Below, one piece after another: positions 1 to 9,179 of a DNA stretch of 64,000 nucleotides. Source of the DNA: Bordetella bronchialis (GTDB lineage Bacteria > Pseudomonadota > Gammaproteobacteria > Burkholderiales > Burkholderiaceae_B); contig NZ_CP016170.1 in the NCBI RefSeq assembly GCF_001676705.1, positions 3,410,001-3,474,000 on the forward strand, read 5' to 3'. The notes beneath the pieces were generated by a model. That model was given only the letters and a program-made list of their open reading frames with translations, searched no databases and was not told where the DNA came from. The position numbers and the translations under genes are program-made. The first letter of the stretch is position 1. Each line of letters starts with the position of its first letter.

Positions 1-260
1 GCCATCTGCACGTCCAGGGAGGTCACCCCGCCGGCATCGTGCGTGGACAGCGTGACCTCGACGCGGTTGTAGATGTTGGACCATTCGGGATGGTGGTCCA
101 TTTTTTCCGCCATCAGCGCCACGCGCGCCATGAAGGCGAAGGCCGCGCTGAAATCGCCGAACACAAAGGTCTTGGCGATGGCGTCGCGGTCGGCGACGGC
201 GGTCCATCCCGACAATTCGCGCACGGCGCGATCGGCGCCTATCCTGTCCAGGTCACGCAT
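1..260 (-). CDS. phhB: 4a-hydroxytetrahydrobiopterin dehydratase (pterin-4a-carbinolamine dehydratase), 3' end outside window
   Basis: The visible 86 codons start at ATG 260 and run leftwards off the window. The protein dehydrates 4a-hydroxytetrahydrobiopterin and so recycles the pterin cofactor of phenylalanine hydroxylase. The family signature [20 protein letters not shown] is present. His56, His57 and His74 match the conserved catalytic histidines of the PCD/DCoH fold. The family is about 95-115 residues, so only the last few residues should be missing. It follows the PII gene on the same strand after about 80 nt, so it may be read from the nadE-PII transcript. No phhA is visible here. Family assignment is firm. 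Confidence 0.9.
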   Translation of the reverse strand, partial: MRDLDRIGADRAVRELSGWTAVADRDAIAKTFVFGDFSAAFAFMARVALMAEKMDHHPEWSNIYNRVEVTLSTHDAGGVTSLDVQM

Positions 261-340
261 GGCGGTACTCCATAAGAATGGATGCCAGGGCAGCCGCTCC
301 CGCCACGCCGGGGCGCGGCGCACGCGGGCCCGCCGGGCGA

Positions 341-688
<348 letters not shown>

Positions 689-774
689 TCAGGTTCTATT
701 TATGTGGGATGGGTTGCAGCCTTGGTCCGGGGATGACGCGCGCCGGCGCCGCCATGCGGCGCCGCGGCGGCGGT

Positions 775-2451
775 TCAGATCGTTTCCCGGAAGCCGTTGG
801 TGACAGGATAGCGCCAATCCCTGCCGAACGCCCGAGGGGTAATACGGGGGCCCGGGGGCGCCTGGCGCCGCTTGTACTCGTTGATGCGGATCAGTCGCAC
901 CACCTGCTCGACGGCATCCTCCGGATAGCCCGCGGCCACGATATCGGCCGCCGACATATTGCGCTCCATATAGCGTTCCATGATGCCGTCCAGGATGTCG
1001 TAGGGCGGCAGGCTGTCCTGGTCTTTCTGGTCCGGGCGGAGTTCGGCGGACGGCGGCCGGGTGATGATGCGTTCCGGGATGATCTCCTTCTGGCGGTTGC
1101 GCCAGTTGGCCAGCCGGTAGACCAGGGTCTTGGGCACGTCCTTGATGACGGCGAAGCCGCCGGCCATGTCGCCGTAAAGGGTGCAGTAACCGGTGGTCAT
1201 CTCCGACTTGTTGCCGGTGGTCAGCACCAGCCGGCCGGTCTTGTTGGAAAGCGCCATCAAGAGCGTGCCGCGCACGCGGGCCTGGATGTTCTCTTCCGTG
1301 GCGTCGGGCGCCATGCCGGCGAAATGCGGCGCCAGGGCCGTTTCGAAGCCGTCGACCACCTCGCCGATGGCGATGACGTCATAGCGCACGCCCAGCCGCC
1401 TGGCCATATCCGCCGCGTCGGTCTGCGAGATGTCCGCGGTATAGCGGGACGGCATCATCACGGCGCGGACGTTGTCGGCGCCCAGGGCATCGACGGCGAT
1501 CGCCAGCACCACGGCCGAATCGATGCCGCCGGACAGCCCGATGATGGCGCCCGGGAAGCGGTTCTTGCCCAGGTAATCGCGCACGCCCATGACCAGGGCC
1601 TTCCAGACCTGCTCTTCCGCCCCGCTGGGTTGCAGGTCGGCCTGCGGGCCCACGGGGACGATGCCGCCGTCCGGGCCGATGTCCACCGCATGCACGCAGG
1701 CTTCGAACTCCGGCAGGCGGGCGCAGGGGCGGCCCTGGGCGTCCACCGCGAAGCTGGCGCCGTCGAAGACCAGTTCGTCCTGGCCGCCGACCATATTGGC
1801 GTAGATGACCGCTCCGCCGCTCAGGCGCGCGCATTCGGCCACGACTTCCATGCGCTCGGCCTGCTTGCCCGTGTTGTAGGGCGAGGCGTTGGGCACCAGC
1901 AGCACCTGGCTGCCGGCATCCCGGGCCGCCTGCGGCGCATGCGGGAACCAGATGTCCTCGCAAATGGCAACGCCGAAGCGCGTGCCCTTGACCTCGAAGG
2001 TGAAGGGCTGGCCGCCGGGCGTGAAATAGCGCTGCTCGTCGAACACCGAATAGTTGGGCAGTTCACGCTTGTGGTAGGTGCCCAGCAGGCGGCCTTCCAG
2101 CAGCACCGAAGCGGCGTTGTACAGAAGATGGCGGCCGTTGCGGTCGGCAAAGGCATAGGCCTTGGCGCCGCAGGTATCGCCATCGACGTGGCCCACGACC
2201 ACGTGCAGGCCTTTCAGCGCGGCCAGCTCGCGGCGCAGTTCGTCCAGCTGCTGCTGTTGCTCGCAGACGAACTGCGGCCGCAGCAGCAGGTCTTCCGGCG
2301 GATAGCCGGTCAGGACGAGTTCCGGCGTCAGCAGGACGTCGGCGCCCATCCGGTGCGCCTGGCGAGCCGCCTGCAGGACGCGCTCGGCATTGCCGCACAA
2401 GTCTCCGACACAAGAATTGATCTGGGCGATGGCGACGCGGGGAGCGCTCAT
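775..2451 (-). CDS. nadE: Glutamine-dependent NAD+ synthetase
   Basis: The enzyme makes NAD+ from deamido-NAD+, ATP and glutamine in the cytosol. The N-terminal nitrilase-type glutaminase domain (about 1-265) shows the Glu44, Lys128, Cys164 triad, the last in VAICEDIW. The C-terminal synthetase domain (about 275-558) has the ATP-pyrophosphatase P-loop SGGIDS at 307-312 and [19 protein letters not shown]. Its 558 residues are normal for the two-domain form. It reads divergently from argH. A GC-rich hairpin (745-763) without a T-run lies between nadE and the PII gene, so read-through is plausible. Confidence 0.96.
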   Translation of the reverse strand: MSAPRVAIAQINSCVGDLCGNAERVLQAARQAHRMGADVLLTPELVLTGYPPEDLLLRPQFVCEQQQQLDELRRELAALKGLHVVVGHVDGDTCGAKAYAFADRNGRHLLYNAASVLLEGRLLGTYHKRELPNYSVFDEQRYFTPGGQPFTFEVKGTRFGVAICEDIWFPHAPQAARDAGSQVLLVPNASPYNTGKQAERMEVVAECARLSGGAVIYANMVGGQDELVFDGASFAVDAQGRPCARLPEFEACVHAVDIGPDGGIVPVGPQADLQPSGAEEQVWKALVMGVRDYLGKNRFPGAIIGLSGGIDSAVVLAIAVDALGADNVRAVMMPSRYTADISQTDAADMARRLGVRYDVIAIGEVVDGFETALAPHFAGMAPDATEENIQARVRGTLLMALSNKTGRLVLTTGNKSEMTTGYCTLYGDMAGGFAVIKDVPKTLVYRLANWRNRQKEIIPERIITRPPSAELRPDQKDQDSLPPYDILDGIMERYMERNMSAADIVAAGYPEDAVEQVVRLIRINEYKRRQAPPGPRITPRAFGRDWRYPVTNGFRETI

Positions 2452-2593
2452 GGGAATACTTCCGTTTAGAGAGTGACAGACGGCCCCGGGACCGTCTGGA
2501 CGTGATCCGATTATCTCATCACCGGGCAGCCGGCGTTGAGCAACCGGCGCGCCCGGCGGCCCGCATTATCCCACCGCCCTCCACGCCGGGCTC

Positions 2594-2599
2594 TATAAT
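2594..2599 (+). promoter_or_regulatory. Candidate -10 box of argH
   Basis: A perfect TATAAT ends only 10 nt before the argH ATG at 2610. A start site about 7 nt after the box would leave a leader of only a few nucleotides with no room for a Shine-Dalgarno sequence. No convincing -35 box is visible. The placement is an inference from spacing. Confidence 0.4.
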
Positions 2600-2609
2600 C
2601 CGCTTCACT

Positions 2610-4028
2610 ATGTCGACGCCCTCCTCCCCCTCCCAGGACCAGTTCGCCAACAAGGCGCAAGCCTGGTCCGCCCGGTTCTCCGAGCCGGTCTCCGATCTGG
2701 TCAAACGCTACACGGCATCCGTGGATTTCGACCGCCGCCTGGCGCGCCACGATATCCAGGGCTCGCTGGCCCATGCGGACATGCTGGCCGCCCAGGGCAT
2801 TATTTCGGCCCAGGACAAGGCCGACATCGAGCGCGGCATGGCGCAGATCCTGACGGAAATCGACGCCGGCGCCTTCCAGTGGCAACTGGACCTGGAAGAC
2901 GTGCACCTGAATATCGAAAGGCGCCTGGTGGAACTGGTCGGCGACGCGGGCAAGCGGCTGCATACCGGCCGTTCGCGCAACGACCAGGTCGCCACCGACA
3001 TCCGCCTGTGGCTGCGGGGCGAAATCGACCTCGCGCTGGACCTGCTGCGCCAGTTGCGCCACGCGCTGGCGACCGTCGCGGCCGCGCACGCCGATACCAT
3101 CATGCCGGGCTTCACCCATTTGCAGGTGGCCCAACCGGTTACCTTCGGCCACCACCTGCTGGCGTATGCCGAAATGTTCGGCCGCGACGCCGAACGCCTG
3201 CAGGACTGCCGGCGCCGGGTCAACCGCCTGCCGCTGGGCGCGGCCGCGCTGGCCGGCACCAGCTTTCCCATCGACCGCGAACGCGTGGCCTCCACGCTGG
3301 GCTTCGAGGGCGTGTGCCGCAACTCGCTGGACGCCGTTTCCGACCGCGACTTCGCCATCGAGTTCTGCGCGGCCGCGGCGCTGGTGATGACCCACGTTTC
3401 CCGGCTGTCCGAAGAGCTCGTCCTGTGGATGAGCCCGCGGGTGGGTTTCATCGACCTGGCCGACCGCTTCTGCACCGGCAGCTCCATCATGCCGCAGAAG
3501 AAAAACCCGGACGTGCCGGAACTGGCGCGGGGCAAGACCGGGCGCGTCAACGGCCACCTGGTGGCCTTGCTTACCTTGATGAAGGGCCAGCCGCTGGCCT
3601 ACAACAAGGACAACCAGGAAGACAAGGAAGGCCTGTTCGACACGGCGGACACGCTGCGCGACACGCTGACCATCTTCGCCGACATGGTGGGCGGCATCAA
3701 GGTCAAGGCCGACAACATGCGCGCCGCCGCGCTGCAGGGATACGCCACCGCCACCGACCTGGCCGATTACCTGGTCAAGCGCGGCCTGCCCTTCCGCGAT
3801 GCGCACGAAGTCGTCGCGCACGCAGTACGCGATTGCGAACAGCGCGGCTGCGACCTGGCCGACCTGACGCTGGACGAGCTCCAGGCCTACCATCCATCCA
3901 TAGGCGACGATATCCACCAGGTGCTGACGCTGGAAGGCTCGGTGGCGGCGCGCGACCATATCGGCGGCACCGCGCCGCGGCGCGTGCGCGAAGAAGCCCA
4001 GCGCGTCCTGGCCCAGACCTCGGCTTGA
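2610..4028 (+). CDS. argH: Argininosuccinate lyase
   Basis: The enzyme cleaves argininosuccinate into arginine and fumarate, the last step of arginine synthesis. The product is 472 residues. It carries the fumarase/aspartase-superfamily signature [12 protein letters not shown] (about 290-301) and the conserved [12 protein letters not shown] and PGFTHLQ (His170) segments. I chose ATG 2610 because homology begins right after it. An upstream in-frame ATG at 2502 would add 36 non-homologous residues and sits before the TATAAT box. No argG is adjacent. Confidence 0.96.
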   Translation: MSTPSSPSQDQFANKAQAWSARFSEPVSDLVKRYTASVDFDRRLARHDIQGSLAHADMLAAQGIISAQDKADIERGMAQILTEIDAGAFQWQLDLEDVHLNIERRLVELVGDAGKRLHTGRSRNDQVATDIRLWLRGEIDLALDLLRQLRHALATVAAAHADTIMPGFTHLQVAQPVTFGHHLLAYAEMFGRDAERLQDCRRRVNRLPLGAAALAGTSFPIDRERVASTLGFEGVCRNSLDAVSDRDFAIEFCAAAALVMTHVSRLSEELVLWMSPRVGFIDLADRFCTGSSIMPQKKNPDVPELARGKTGRVNGHLVALLTLMKGQPLAYNKDNQEDKEGLFDTADTLRDTLTIFADMVGGIKVKADNMRAAALQGYATATDLADYLVKRGLPFRDAHEVVAHAVRDCEQRGCDLADLTLDELQAYHPSIGDDIHQVLTLEGSVAARDHIGGTAPRRVREEAQRVLAQTSA

Positions 4029-4307
4029 GCTTGGCGCAGGGGGCTTCCCCCCCCGGGCCGCCCGCTTCCCCAGGACGCGGGCAGTCACCCCTCCTGTCGC
4101 CGCCCGGGCGCACGCCGCGCTGAAGCGGCGCCCCCTATTCAAAACCTTCCGCGGAAAACAAGTGGCGCACCGCGCCGCCACGGCTATACGCTTTCTTGCA
4201 CGCAACCGCCTCAGCACCCCGCTGGTGCCGAATCAAGGCCGACGTGGTTCCGCTGAACCGCATACCTGGGGGCGCGTTGGATCACGAGTTGGCGTCGAGG
4301 AAAGCAC
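4029..4307. other. argH to RHS-array spacer with a conserved upstream block
   Basis: This 279-bp spacer holds GC-rich dyads after argH and, from about 4139, a block resembling the sequence upstream of the seventh RHS mini-gene (see 4139-4195). The frames crossing it look like coding-strand shadows. A ribosome-binding site GAGGAAAG stands just before the ATG at 4308. Confidence 0.5.
4139..4195 (+). promoter_or_regulatory. Conserved block upstream of the first RHS mini-gene
   Basis: The stretch contains ATTCAAAACCTT followed by CTATACGCTTTCTTGC. The same order, ATTCAAAACCTTT then CGATACGCTTGCC, occurs at 11577-11634, before the seventh RHS mini-gene. The two blocks lie roughly 115-165 bp before the respective ATGs. 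They may be a retained promoter region or the edge of an ancestral duplication. The alignment was made by eye. Confidence 0.35.
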
Positions 4308-5240
4308 ATGGCAGGCACATCAGCCCCAGGCTTTGCGGGATCCCGTCCAGACCCCGTCACGGCGGCTTACCCGCTGGGCAATGGATATCGCTGGTTTCTT
4401 CCCGCGTTGATGCGATTCAATGCCGAGGACGACTTCAGCCCGTTCGGGCTGGGCGGCATCAACGCCTATACCTATTGCGCGGGCGATCCCGTCAACCACA
4501 GCGATCCCAGCGGGCACATGGGGATATGGGGAGACATTATCGCCGCTTCCATCGAGGACGCGGCGCGGGAACAACGGGAATCCACGCTGCGCGAAGCCGG
4601 GACCTACCAGGAAGCGAAGCGGCGATACGCCGACGATCTGTGGAAATACCTGCAGGGGCCAATGGAGGCCCAGGGCGCAAGCACCCCATCGCATGGCGCC
4701 CCCCCACCGCCATTCGCCTTTGACTCGTGGCACGAGCAGACCAAAAAAGATTCCATAGGCCCGGCAAGAGCGCAGGCCGCGGCCGCCACTCCGCCGGCTG
4801 CCACTTCGCCGGCCGCCACTCCGCCGGCCGCCGGCACATCCCAAGTGCGGCGTCCGCGCCGCCCGCAAGGGCGGGGCTTGGGGTTTGAACTCTACAAGGC
4901 CCGGGTGGCGGCCAGCGTCGCGGCCGCTATTCCGCAGGAGGAGCTCACTTTTGCGCTGATATTGAAACACGTAAGAGCCCAATCCTACCGTTACCTGGAT
5001 CTCGAGAGCATTGAGCGGCAGACCATGGACCGGTTCGTCACGATACTCAAGGCGCATAATATCCGGGCCTCCGCCTTGCGGGATTACACACCCGGGGTCG
5101 TTTTCACGCGATTCGGCTACCGTAACGAATTCTTGCCGTACGGACTCATAGGAAGCGACATACAAAAAGGAAAAAATGTGCAAGCCAATATCGAGCGGCT
5201 TCACTGGCTCGGGTTCACATTGACCGGTCAACAAGCGTAG
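4308..5240 (+). CDS. RHS-core mini-protein, copy 1 of 7
   Basis: This 310-residue protein has the RHS repeat-associated core motif at about 20-70 (YPLGNGYRWFLPALMRFN, then GGINAYTYCAGDP and DPSGH). A helical charged segment follows (about 75-120), then a Pro/Ala linker with Ala-Thr-Pro-Pro repeats, then a C-terminal domain of about 110 residues containing RQTMDRFVTILKAHNIRASA. In full-length RHS toxins this core lies just before the variable toxin tip. Here the long YD-repeat shell, any signal peptide and any membrane segment are absent. The start has GAGGAAAG upstream. Copy 2 follows after 55 nt, so the six copies probably share a transcript. The function of the C-terminal domain is unknown to me. 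Confidence 0.85.
   Translation: MAGTSAPGFAGSRPDPVTAAYPLGNGYRWFLPALMRFNAEDDFSPFGLGGINAYTYCAGDPVNHSDPSGHMGIWGDIIAASIEDAAREQRESTLREAGTYQEAKRRYADDLWKYLQGPMEAQGASTPSHGAPPPPFAFDSWHEQTKKDSIGPARAQAAAATPPAATSPAATPPAAGTSQVRRPRRPQGRGLGFELYKARVAASVAAAIPQEELTFALILKHVRAQSYRYLDLESIERQTMDRFVTILKAHNIRASALRDYTPGVVFTRFGYRNEFLPYGLIGSDIQKGKNVQANIERLHWLGFTLTGQQA
4501..4787 (+). repeat. 287-bp block shared with RHS copy 3 (6454-6740)
   Basis: The two blocks have the same length and differ, by my count, at about six positions. They cover the end of the RHS core, the helical segment and the start of the linker. The sequences on both sides diverge much more. This pattern points to recent gene conversion or unequal crossing-over between copies 1 and 3. 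Confidence 0.85.
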
Positions 5241-5295
5241 CGACAAGGGCAGCGCCGCGGACGCAGCGAAGCTCATGACAAGTCGGGACGTACAC

Positions 5296-6207
5296 ATGGC
5301 ACATACCCCGCGCTCCGGTTTTACGGGAGCCCGCTCCGACACGATTACGGCGGCATACCCGCTGGGCAATGGGTATCGCTGGTTTCTTCCCGCGTTGATG
5401 CGATTCAATGCCGCGGACGAGCTCAGCCCGTTCGGGCTGGGCGGCATCAACGCCTATACCTATTGCGCGGGCGATCCCGTCAACCACAGCGATCCCAGCG
5501 GGCACATAGGAATATGGGAGGACATTATCGCCACTTCCTTCGAGGACGCCGCGCGCAAGCAGCGGGAATCCAGGCTGCCCGACGCCGACAGCTACTCGGA
5601 AGCAAAGCAACAATACGCCGACGATCTGGCGAAATACATGCACCAATCGATGGCAGCCCAAGACGCGCTTGCTGCCTCGGCGGGCCCGGTTCCCGCACCG
5701 CCATCGCCATTGGCCTTTGACGCACGGCATGAGCCGAGAAAATTCGAGTCCCTCGGCCCCACGAATGCGCAGGCCACGACCACCGGAGCGACTGCCGCCA
5801 GACCGCTTGCAAGGCAAGCGCGACATATGCAGGCAAAGCCCATTGTGTCCTTGCAGCCCCAGCATGCTCTCATTGCGGCCGGCATCGCGGCAGACATTCC
5901 CCGGGAACAGCTGACTTTTGCGCGCGTACTCGAACGGATAGGCACCACATCCTTCAACACCCTAGGCGCCGCGACAATCCCGCGGCAAACCATGGATCGC
6001 TTCATCGAGGTACTAAAACTCCATAAGATCCGGGCCACCGATCTGCCCGATTATGAGCGGGGTAGAGTTTTCGTGAAATTCGGCTATCTTCATGAACCCA
6101 AGACGCTAGTGGGCCTGCAGACTGCCATAAGAAAAGGCCGTGATGTGCAGGCGAATATCGAGCGCCTTCACTGGCTCGGATTCGACCCGCCCGATCCTCC
6201 GGCGTGA
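5296..6207 (+). CDS. RHS-core mini-protein, copy 2 of 7
   Basis: This 303-residue protein has the same plan as copy 1: RHS core at about 18-66 ending in DPSGH, a helical stretch, a Pro/Ala linker and a C-terminal domain with RQTMDRFIEVLKLHKIRATD and a closing NIERLHWLGF. I start it at ATG 5296 (MAHTPRSG), which aligns with the other copies; the in-frame ATG at 5275 lies in the repeated spacer. The ribosome-binding site is weak, so translation may depend on the upstream copy. Bases 5479-5670 are identical to copy 5. Confidence 0.83.
   Translation: MAHTPRSGFTGARSDTITAAYPLGNGYRWFLPALMRFNAADELSPFGLGGINAYTYCAGDPVNHSDPSGHIGIWEDIIATSFEDAARKQRESRLPDADSYSEAKQQYADDLAKYMHQSMAAQDALAASAGPVPAPPSPLAFDARHEPRKFESLGPTNAQATTTGATAARPLARQARHMQAKPIVSLQPQHALIAAGIAADIPREQLTFARVLERIGTTSFNTLGAATIPRQTMDRFIEVLKLHKIRATDLPDYERGRVFVKFGYLHEPKTLVGLQTAIRKGRDVQANIERLHWLGFDPPDPPA
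5479..5670 (+). repeat. 192-bp block identical to RHS copy 5 (8402-8593)
   Basis: Read side by side, the two 192-bp stretches show no mismatch. The flanking bases differ at once on both sides (CCGTCAA versus CGGTCAA upstream, GCTGCC versus GTTGCC downstream). The sharp edges suggest recent transfer of a segment between copies 2 and 5. Confidence 0.88.
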
Positions 6208-6260
6208 CCAACGAAGCATCGCGCAGGCATTGGGTCCGATACCGAATCGAGAGCAAGCAC

Positions 6261-7154
6261 ATGGCGCACACCTCACATTCCGGTTTTACCGGAGCCCGCC
6301 TCGATTCCAGCACGGCGGCATACCCGCTGGGCAATGGGTATCGGTGGTTTATCCCCGCATTAATGCGTTTCAATGCGACGGACGACTTCAGCCCCTTCGG
6401 GCCGGGCGGCATCAACCCGTATGTGTACTGCACGGGCGACCCGGTCAACCACAGCGATCCCAGTGGGCACATGGGGATATGGGAAGACATTATCGCCGCT
6501 TCCATCGAGGACGCGGCGCGGGAACAACGGGAATCCACGCTGCGCGAAGCCGGGACCTACCAGGAAGCGAAGCGGAGATACGCCGACGATCTGTGGAAAT
6601 ACCTGCAGGGGCCAATGGAGGCCCAGGGCGCGAGCACCCCATCGCATGGCGCCCCCCCACCGCCATTCGCCTTTGACTCGTGGCACGAGCAGACCAAAAA
6701 AGATTCCATAGGTCCGGCAAAAGCGCAGGCCGCGGCCGCCGGCACATCGACATCCGAAGTCCCGCGGCCGATCCGTCTCGGAATATGGGGCCAGGGAATA
6801 CAAGGCAGCCAGGCCCTCATCGCGGCCCATGTCGCGGCCACTATTCCGCGGGAGAGCCTGACTTTTGAGTTAATACTTGAACACGTGCAGGCCACAACCT
6901 TTTCTCTGAAGCACTTGGGCGGCATCGAGCGGCAGACCATGGACCGGTTTATTGCGGTACTCAAGGCCTATAACATCCGGGCCTCCGAGTTGCGCGATTA
7001 CACCGCCACGAACATTTTCAGGCGTTTCGGCTACGTTTACGAGAACATGCCGCGACGGCAGATCGAAAACGACATAAAGAAAGGTGTCAGTGTGCAAGCC
7101 AATATCGACCGGCTGCACTGGCTAGGATTGGTTCCGCCTGATCCGCCAGCGTAA
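6261..7154 (+). CDS. RHS-core mini-protein, copy 3 of 7
   Basis: This 297-residue protein has the core at about 18-66 (GNGYRWFIPALMRFN ... DPSGH). Its middle segment is nearly identical to copy 1, its linker is shorter, and its C-terminal domain carries RQTMDRFIAVLKAYNIRASE and closes with NIDRLHWLGL. The start at ATG 6261 is preceded by GAGAGCAAGCAC and aligns with copies 2 and 5. The gap to copy 2 is 53 nt and contains the spacer sequence repeated between the copies. No signal peptide, membrane helix or recognised toxin motif is seen. Confidence 0.83.
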   Translation: MAHTSHSGFTGARLDSSTAAYPLGNGYRWFIPALMRFNATDDFSPFGPGGINPYVYCTGDPVNHSDPSGHMGIWEDIIAASIEDAAREQRESTLREAGTYQEAKRRYADDLWKYLQGPMEAQGASTPSHGAPPPPFAFDSWHEQTKKDSIGPAKAQAAAAGTSTSEVPRPIRLGIWGQGIQGSQALIAAHVAATIPRESLTFELILEHVQATTFSLKHLGGIERQTMDRFIAVLKAYNIRASELRDYTATNIFRRFGYVYENMPRRQIENDIKKGVSVQANIDRLHWLGLVPPDPPA

Positions 7155-7208
7155 CAACGACCTCGCCGCCGATACATTGGATCTGATACCAAGCCGGGAG
7201 ATAAACAC

Positions 7209-8165
7209 ATGCCGCAGATCTTGCGTTCCGGTTTTACTGGCGCCCGCTCCGACCGCATCACGGCGGCATACCCGCTGGGCAATGGGTATCGCTGGTTTAT
7301 CCCCGCATTGATGCGTTTCAATGCGACTGACGACCTCAGCCCTTTCGGCCCGGGCGGCGTTAATCCCTATGCCTACTGCACGGGCGATCCGGTCAACCAC
7401 AGCGACCCCAGTGGGCACATCGGGGTATGGGGGGACATTATCGTCGCGTCCATCGAGGATGCGGCACGGGAGCAACGGGAATCCAGGCTGCCCGACGCCG
7501 GCAGCTACCACAAAGCAAAGCAACAATACGCCGACGATCTGACGAAGTACATGCAGCAGGCCATGAATGCCCAGGGCGCGAGCTTCCCTTCGAATGGGGG
7601 ACCGGCTCCCGCCCCGCCAACGCCATTCGCGTTCGACCCGCGACATGAGGCAACGAAAACCGATGCCCTGGGCCCGGCGAATGCGCAGGCTGCGGTCGCC
7701 GGGACGCCGGTCGCCGGGACGCCGGCCGCCGGATCGCCGGCCGCCGGTCCGTCAAACGCCGGACCGGACGTGGGTCCCCAACGGGCCGCGCCAACGTACC
7801 AAGAGTCCGTGCAGGCCGACAATGCCTTCTATGCGAAGAGCATTGCGGCGGCTATTCCCCGCGACGAGCTTAGTTTCGCCCGCATCCTTGACCAGATACG
7901 CAACACGCCTTTCCGTTTCTTGGCCCGTGTGACACGCCAACGGCAAACCATGGACCGGTTTATTGGAGTACTGGAGGCCCATAATGTCCGGGCGCCCGAT
8001 CTGCCCGATTACGAGCGTCATCGGATTTTCAGTAAGTTCGGCTTTCAATATAACGGCCGGCCGCGATACGCCATAGCGAGCGAGATAAAAGCGGGGCTGA
8101 ACGTGCGGGCCAATACCCGTCGGCTCCAGTGGCTGGGATTTATGCCACCCGATCCGCCAGCCTGA
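7209..8165 (+). CDS. RHS-core mini-protein, copy 4 of 7
   Basis: This 318-residue member has the usual core at about 18-66. Its linker is the longest low-complexity stretch in the array, with repeats of the type Val/Ala-Ala-Gly-Thr/Ser-Pro (about 160-185). The C-terminal domain has RQTMDRFIGVLEAHNVRAPD. The start ATG 7209 follows GGGAGATAAACAC. Its core-coding bases 7276-7405 are identical to copy 5. The variable linker length among copies fits replication slippage or unequal exchange. Confidence 0.83.
   Translation: MPQILRSGFTGARSDRITAAYPLGNGYRWFIPALMRFNATDDLSPFGPGGVNPYAYCTGDPVNHSDPSGHIGVWGDIIVASIEDAAREQRESRLPDAGSYHKAKQQYADDLTKYMQQAMNAQGASFPSNGGPAPAPPTPFAFDPRHEATKTDALGPANAQAAVAGTPVAGTPAAGSPAAGPSNAGPDVGPQRAAPTYQESVQADNAFYAKSIAAAIPRDELSFARILDQIRNTPFRFLARVTRQRQTMDRFIGVLEAHNVRAPDLPDYERHRIFSKFGFQYNGRPRYAIASEIKAGLNVRANTRRLQWLGFMPPDPPA
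7276..7405 (+). repeat. 130-bp block identical to RHS copy 5 (8286-8415)
   Basis: The RHS-core coding region of copy 4 matches copy 5 without mismatch over 130 bp, ending at the codon before the DPSG motif. In copy 5 this block overlaps the start of the block shared with copy 2 (8402-8593). That places a crossover within 8402-8415. Confidence 0.85.
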
Positions 8166-8218
8166 CAAAGGAAGCACCGTGGAAAGCATTGGCCTGATCC
8201 CGTATCGAGAACAAACAC

Positions 8219-9130
8219 ATGGCGCACACCTCACGTCCCGGCTTTACCGGTGCCCGCTCCGACCGCATTACGGCGGCATACCCGTTGGGCAATGGGTATC
8301 GCTGGTTTATCCCCGCATTGATGCGTTTCAATGCGACTGACGACCTCAGCCCTTTCGGCCCGGGCGGCGTTAATCCCTATGCCTACTGCACGGGCGATCC
8401 GGTCAACCACAGCGATCCCAGCGGGCACATAGGAATATGGGAGGACATTATCGCCACTTCCTTCGAGGACGCCGCGCGCAAGCAGCGGGAATCCAGGCTG
8501 CCCGACGCCGACAGCTACTCGGAAGCAAAGCAACAATACGCCGACGATCTGGCGAAATACATGCACCAATCGATGGCAGCCCAAGACGCGCTTGTTGCCC
8601 CGGCGGACCCGGCTCCTACACCGCCATCGCCATTCGCCTTTGACGCACGGCACGAGGAACCCAAACAGGGTTCCATCGGCGAGGCAAAAGCGCCGGCTGC
8701 GGCCCCGTGCCCGCCGGCGACCGGTACGTTCAAAGTCCCGCGTCCGCGCCGTCTGCGAAGACGGGGCCTGGGGTTGAAACAGTACCAGGCCGCCATCGAA
8801 GGCCAGATCGTCGCGGCTATTCCGCGAGAGAACCTGAGTTTTGCGCTGATACTTGAACACGTCTCCGCCGCGCCCTTCCGTTTCAAGGACGTTGCACGCG
8901 CGGAGCGGCAGATCATGGACCGGTTCGTTGCGGTACTCGCGGCCCATAACGTGCGGGCCTCCGAGCTGGCCGATTACACATCGGGGAACGTTTTCAAGCG
9001 ATTCGGCTTCCGTCAGGAACACGGGCCGCGACTCGGCATCGAAAACGAGATACAAAAGGGCATAAACGTGCAAACCAATAGGGACCGGCTGTACTGGCTC
9101 GGATTCGATTCGCCCAATTCGACAGCGTGA
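8219..9130 (+). CDS. RHS-core mini-protein, copy 5 of 7 (mosaic of copies 4 and 2)
   Basis: This 303-residue protein has the shared architecture, with a C-terminal domain containing RQIMDRFVAVLAAHNVRASE and a closing NRDRLYWLGF. Its 5' part equals copy 4 (8286-8415) and its middle equals copy 2 (8402-8593), while its linker and C-terminal domain are its own. It therefore looks like a recombinant gene. The start ATG 8219 follows GAGAACAAACAC. There is no immunity-like gene in the 49-nt spacer downstream. Confidence 0.84.
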   Translation: MAHTSRPGFTGARSDRITAAYPLGNGYRWFIPALMRFNATDDLSPFGPGGVNPYAYCTGDPVNHSDPSGHIGIWEDIIATSFEDAARKQRESRLPDADSYSEAKQQYADDLAKYMHQSMAAQDALVAPADPAPTPPSPFAFDARHEEPKQGSIGEAKAPAAAPCPPATGTFKVPRPRRLRRRGLGLKQYQAAIEGQIVAAIPRENLSFALILEHVSAAPFRFKDVARAERQIMDRFVAVLAAHNVRASELADYTSGNVFKRFGFRQEHGPRLGIENEIQKGINVQTNRDRLYWLGFDSPNSTA

Positions 9131-9179
9131 GGGCAGCGCCACAGACGCATTGGACATCATGCCGAGTCAGGAGAAACAC

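Noticed and set aside
709..4217. Long frames opposite nadE (709-2469, plus) and argH (2511-4217, minus)
   Set aside because: They are codon-position shadows of the two enzymes, lack ribosome-binding sites at useful places and have no recognisable domain.
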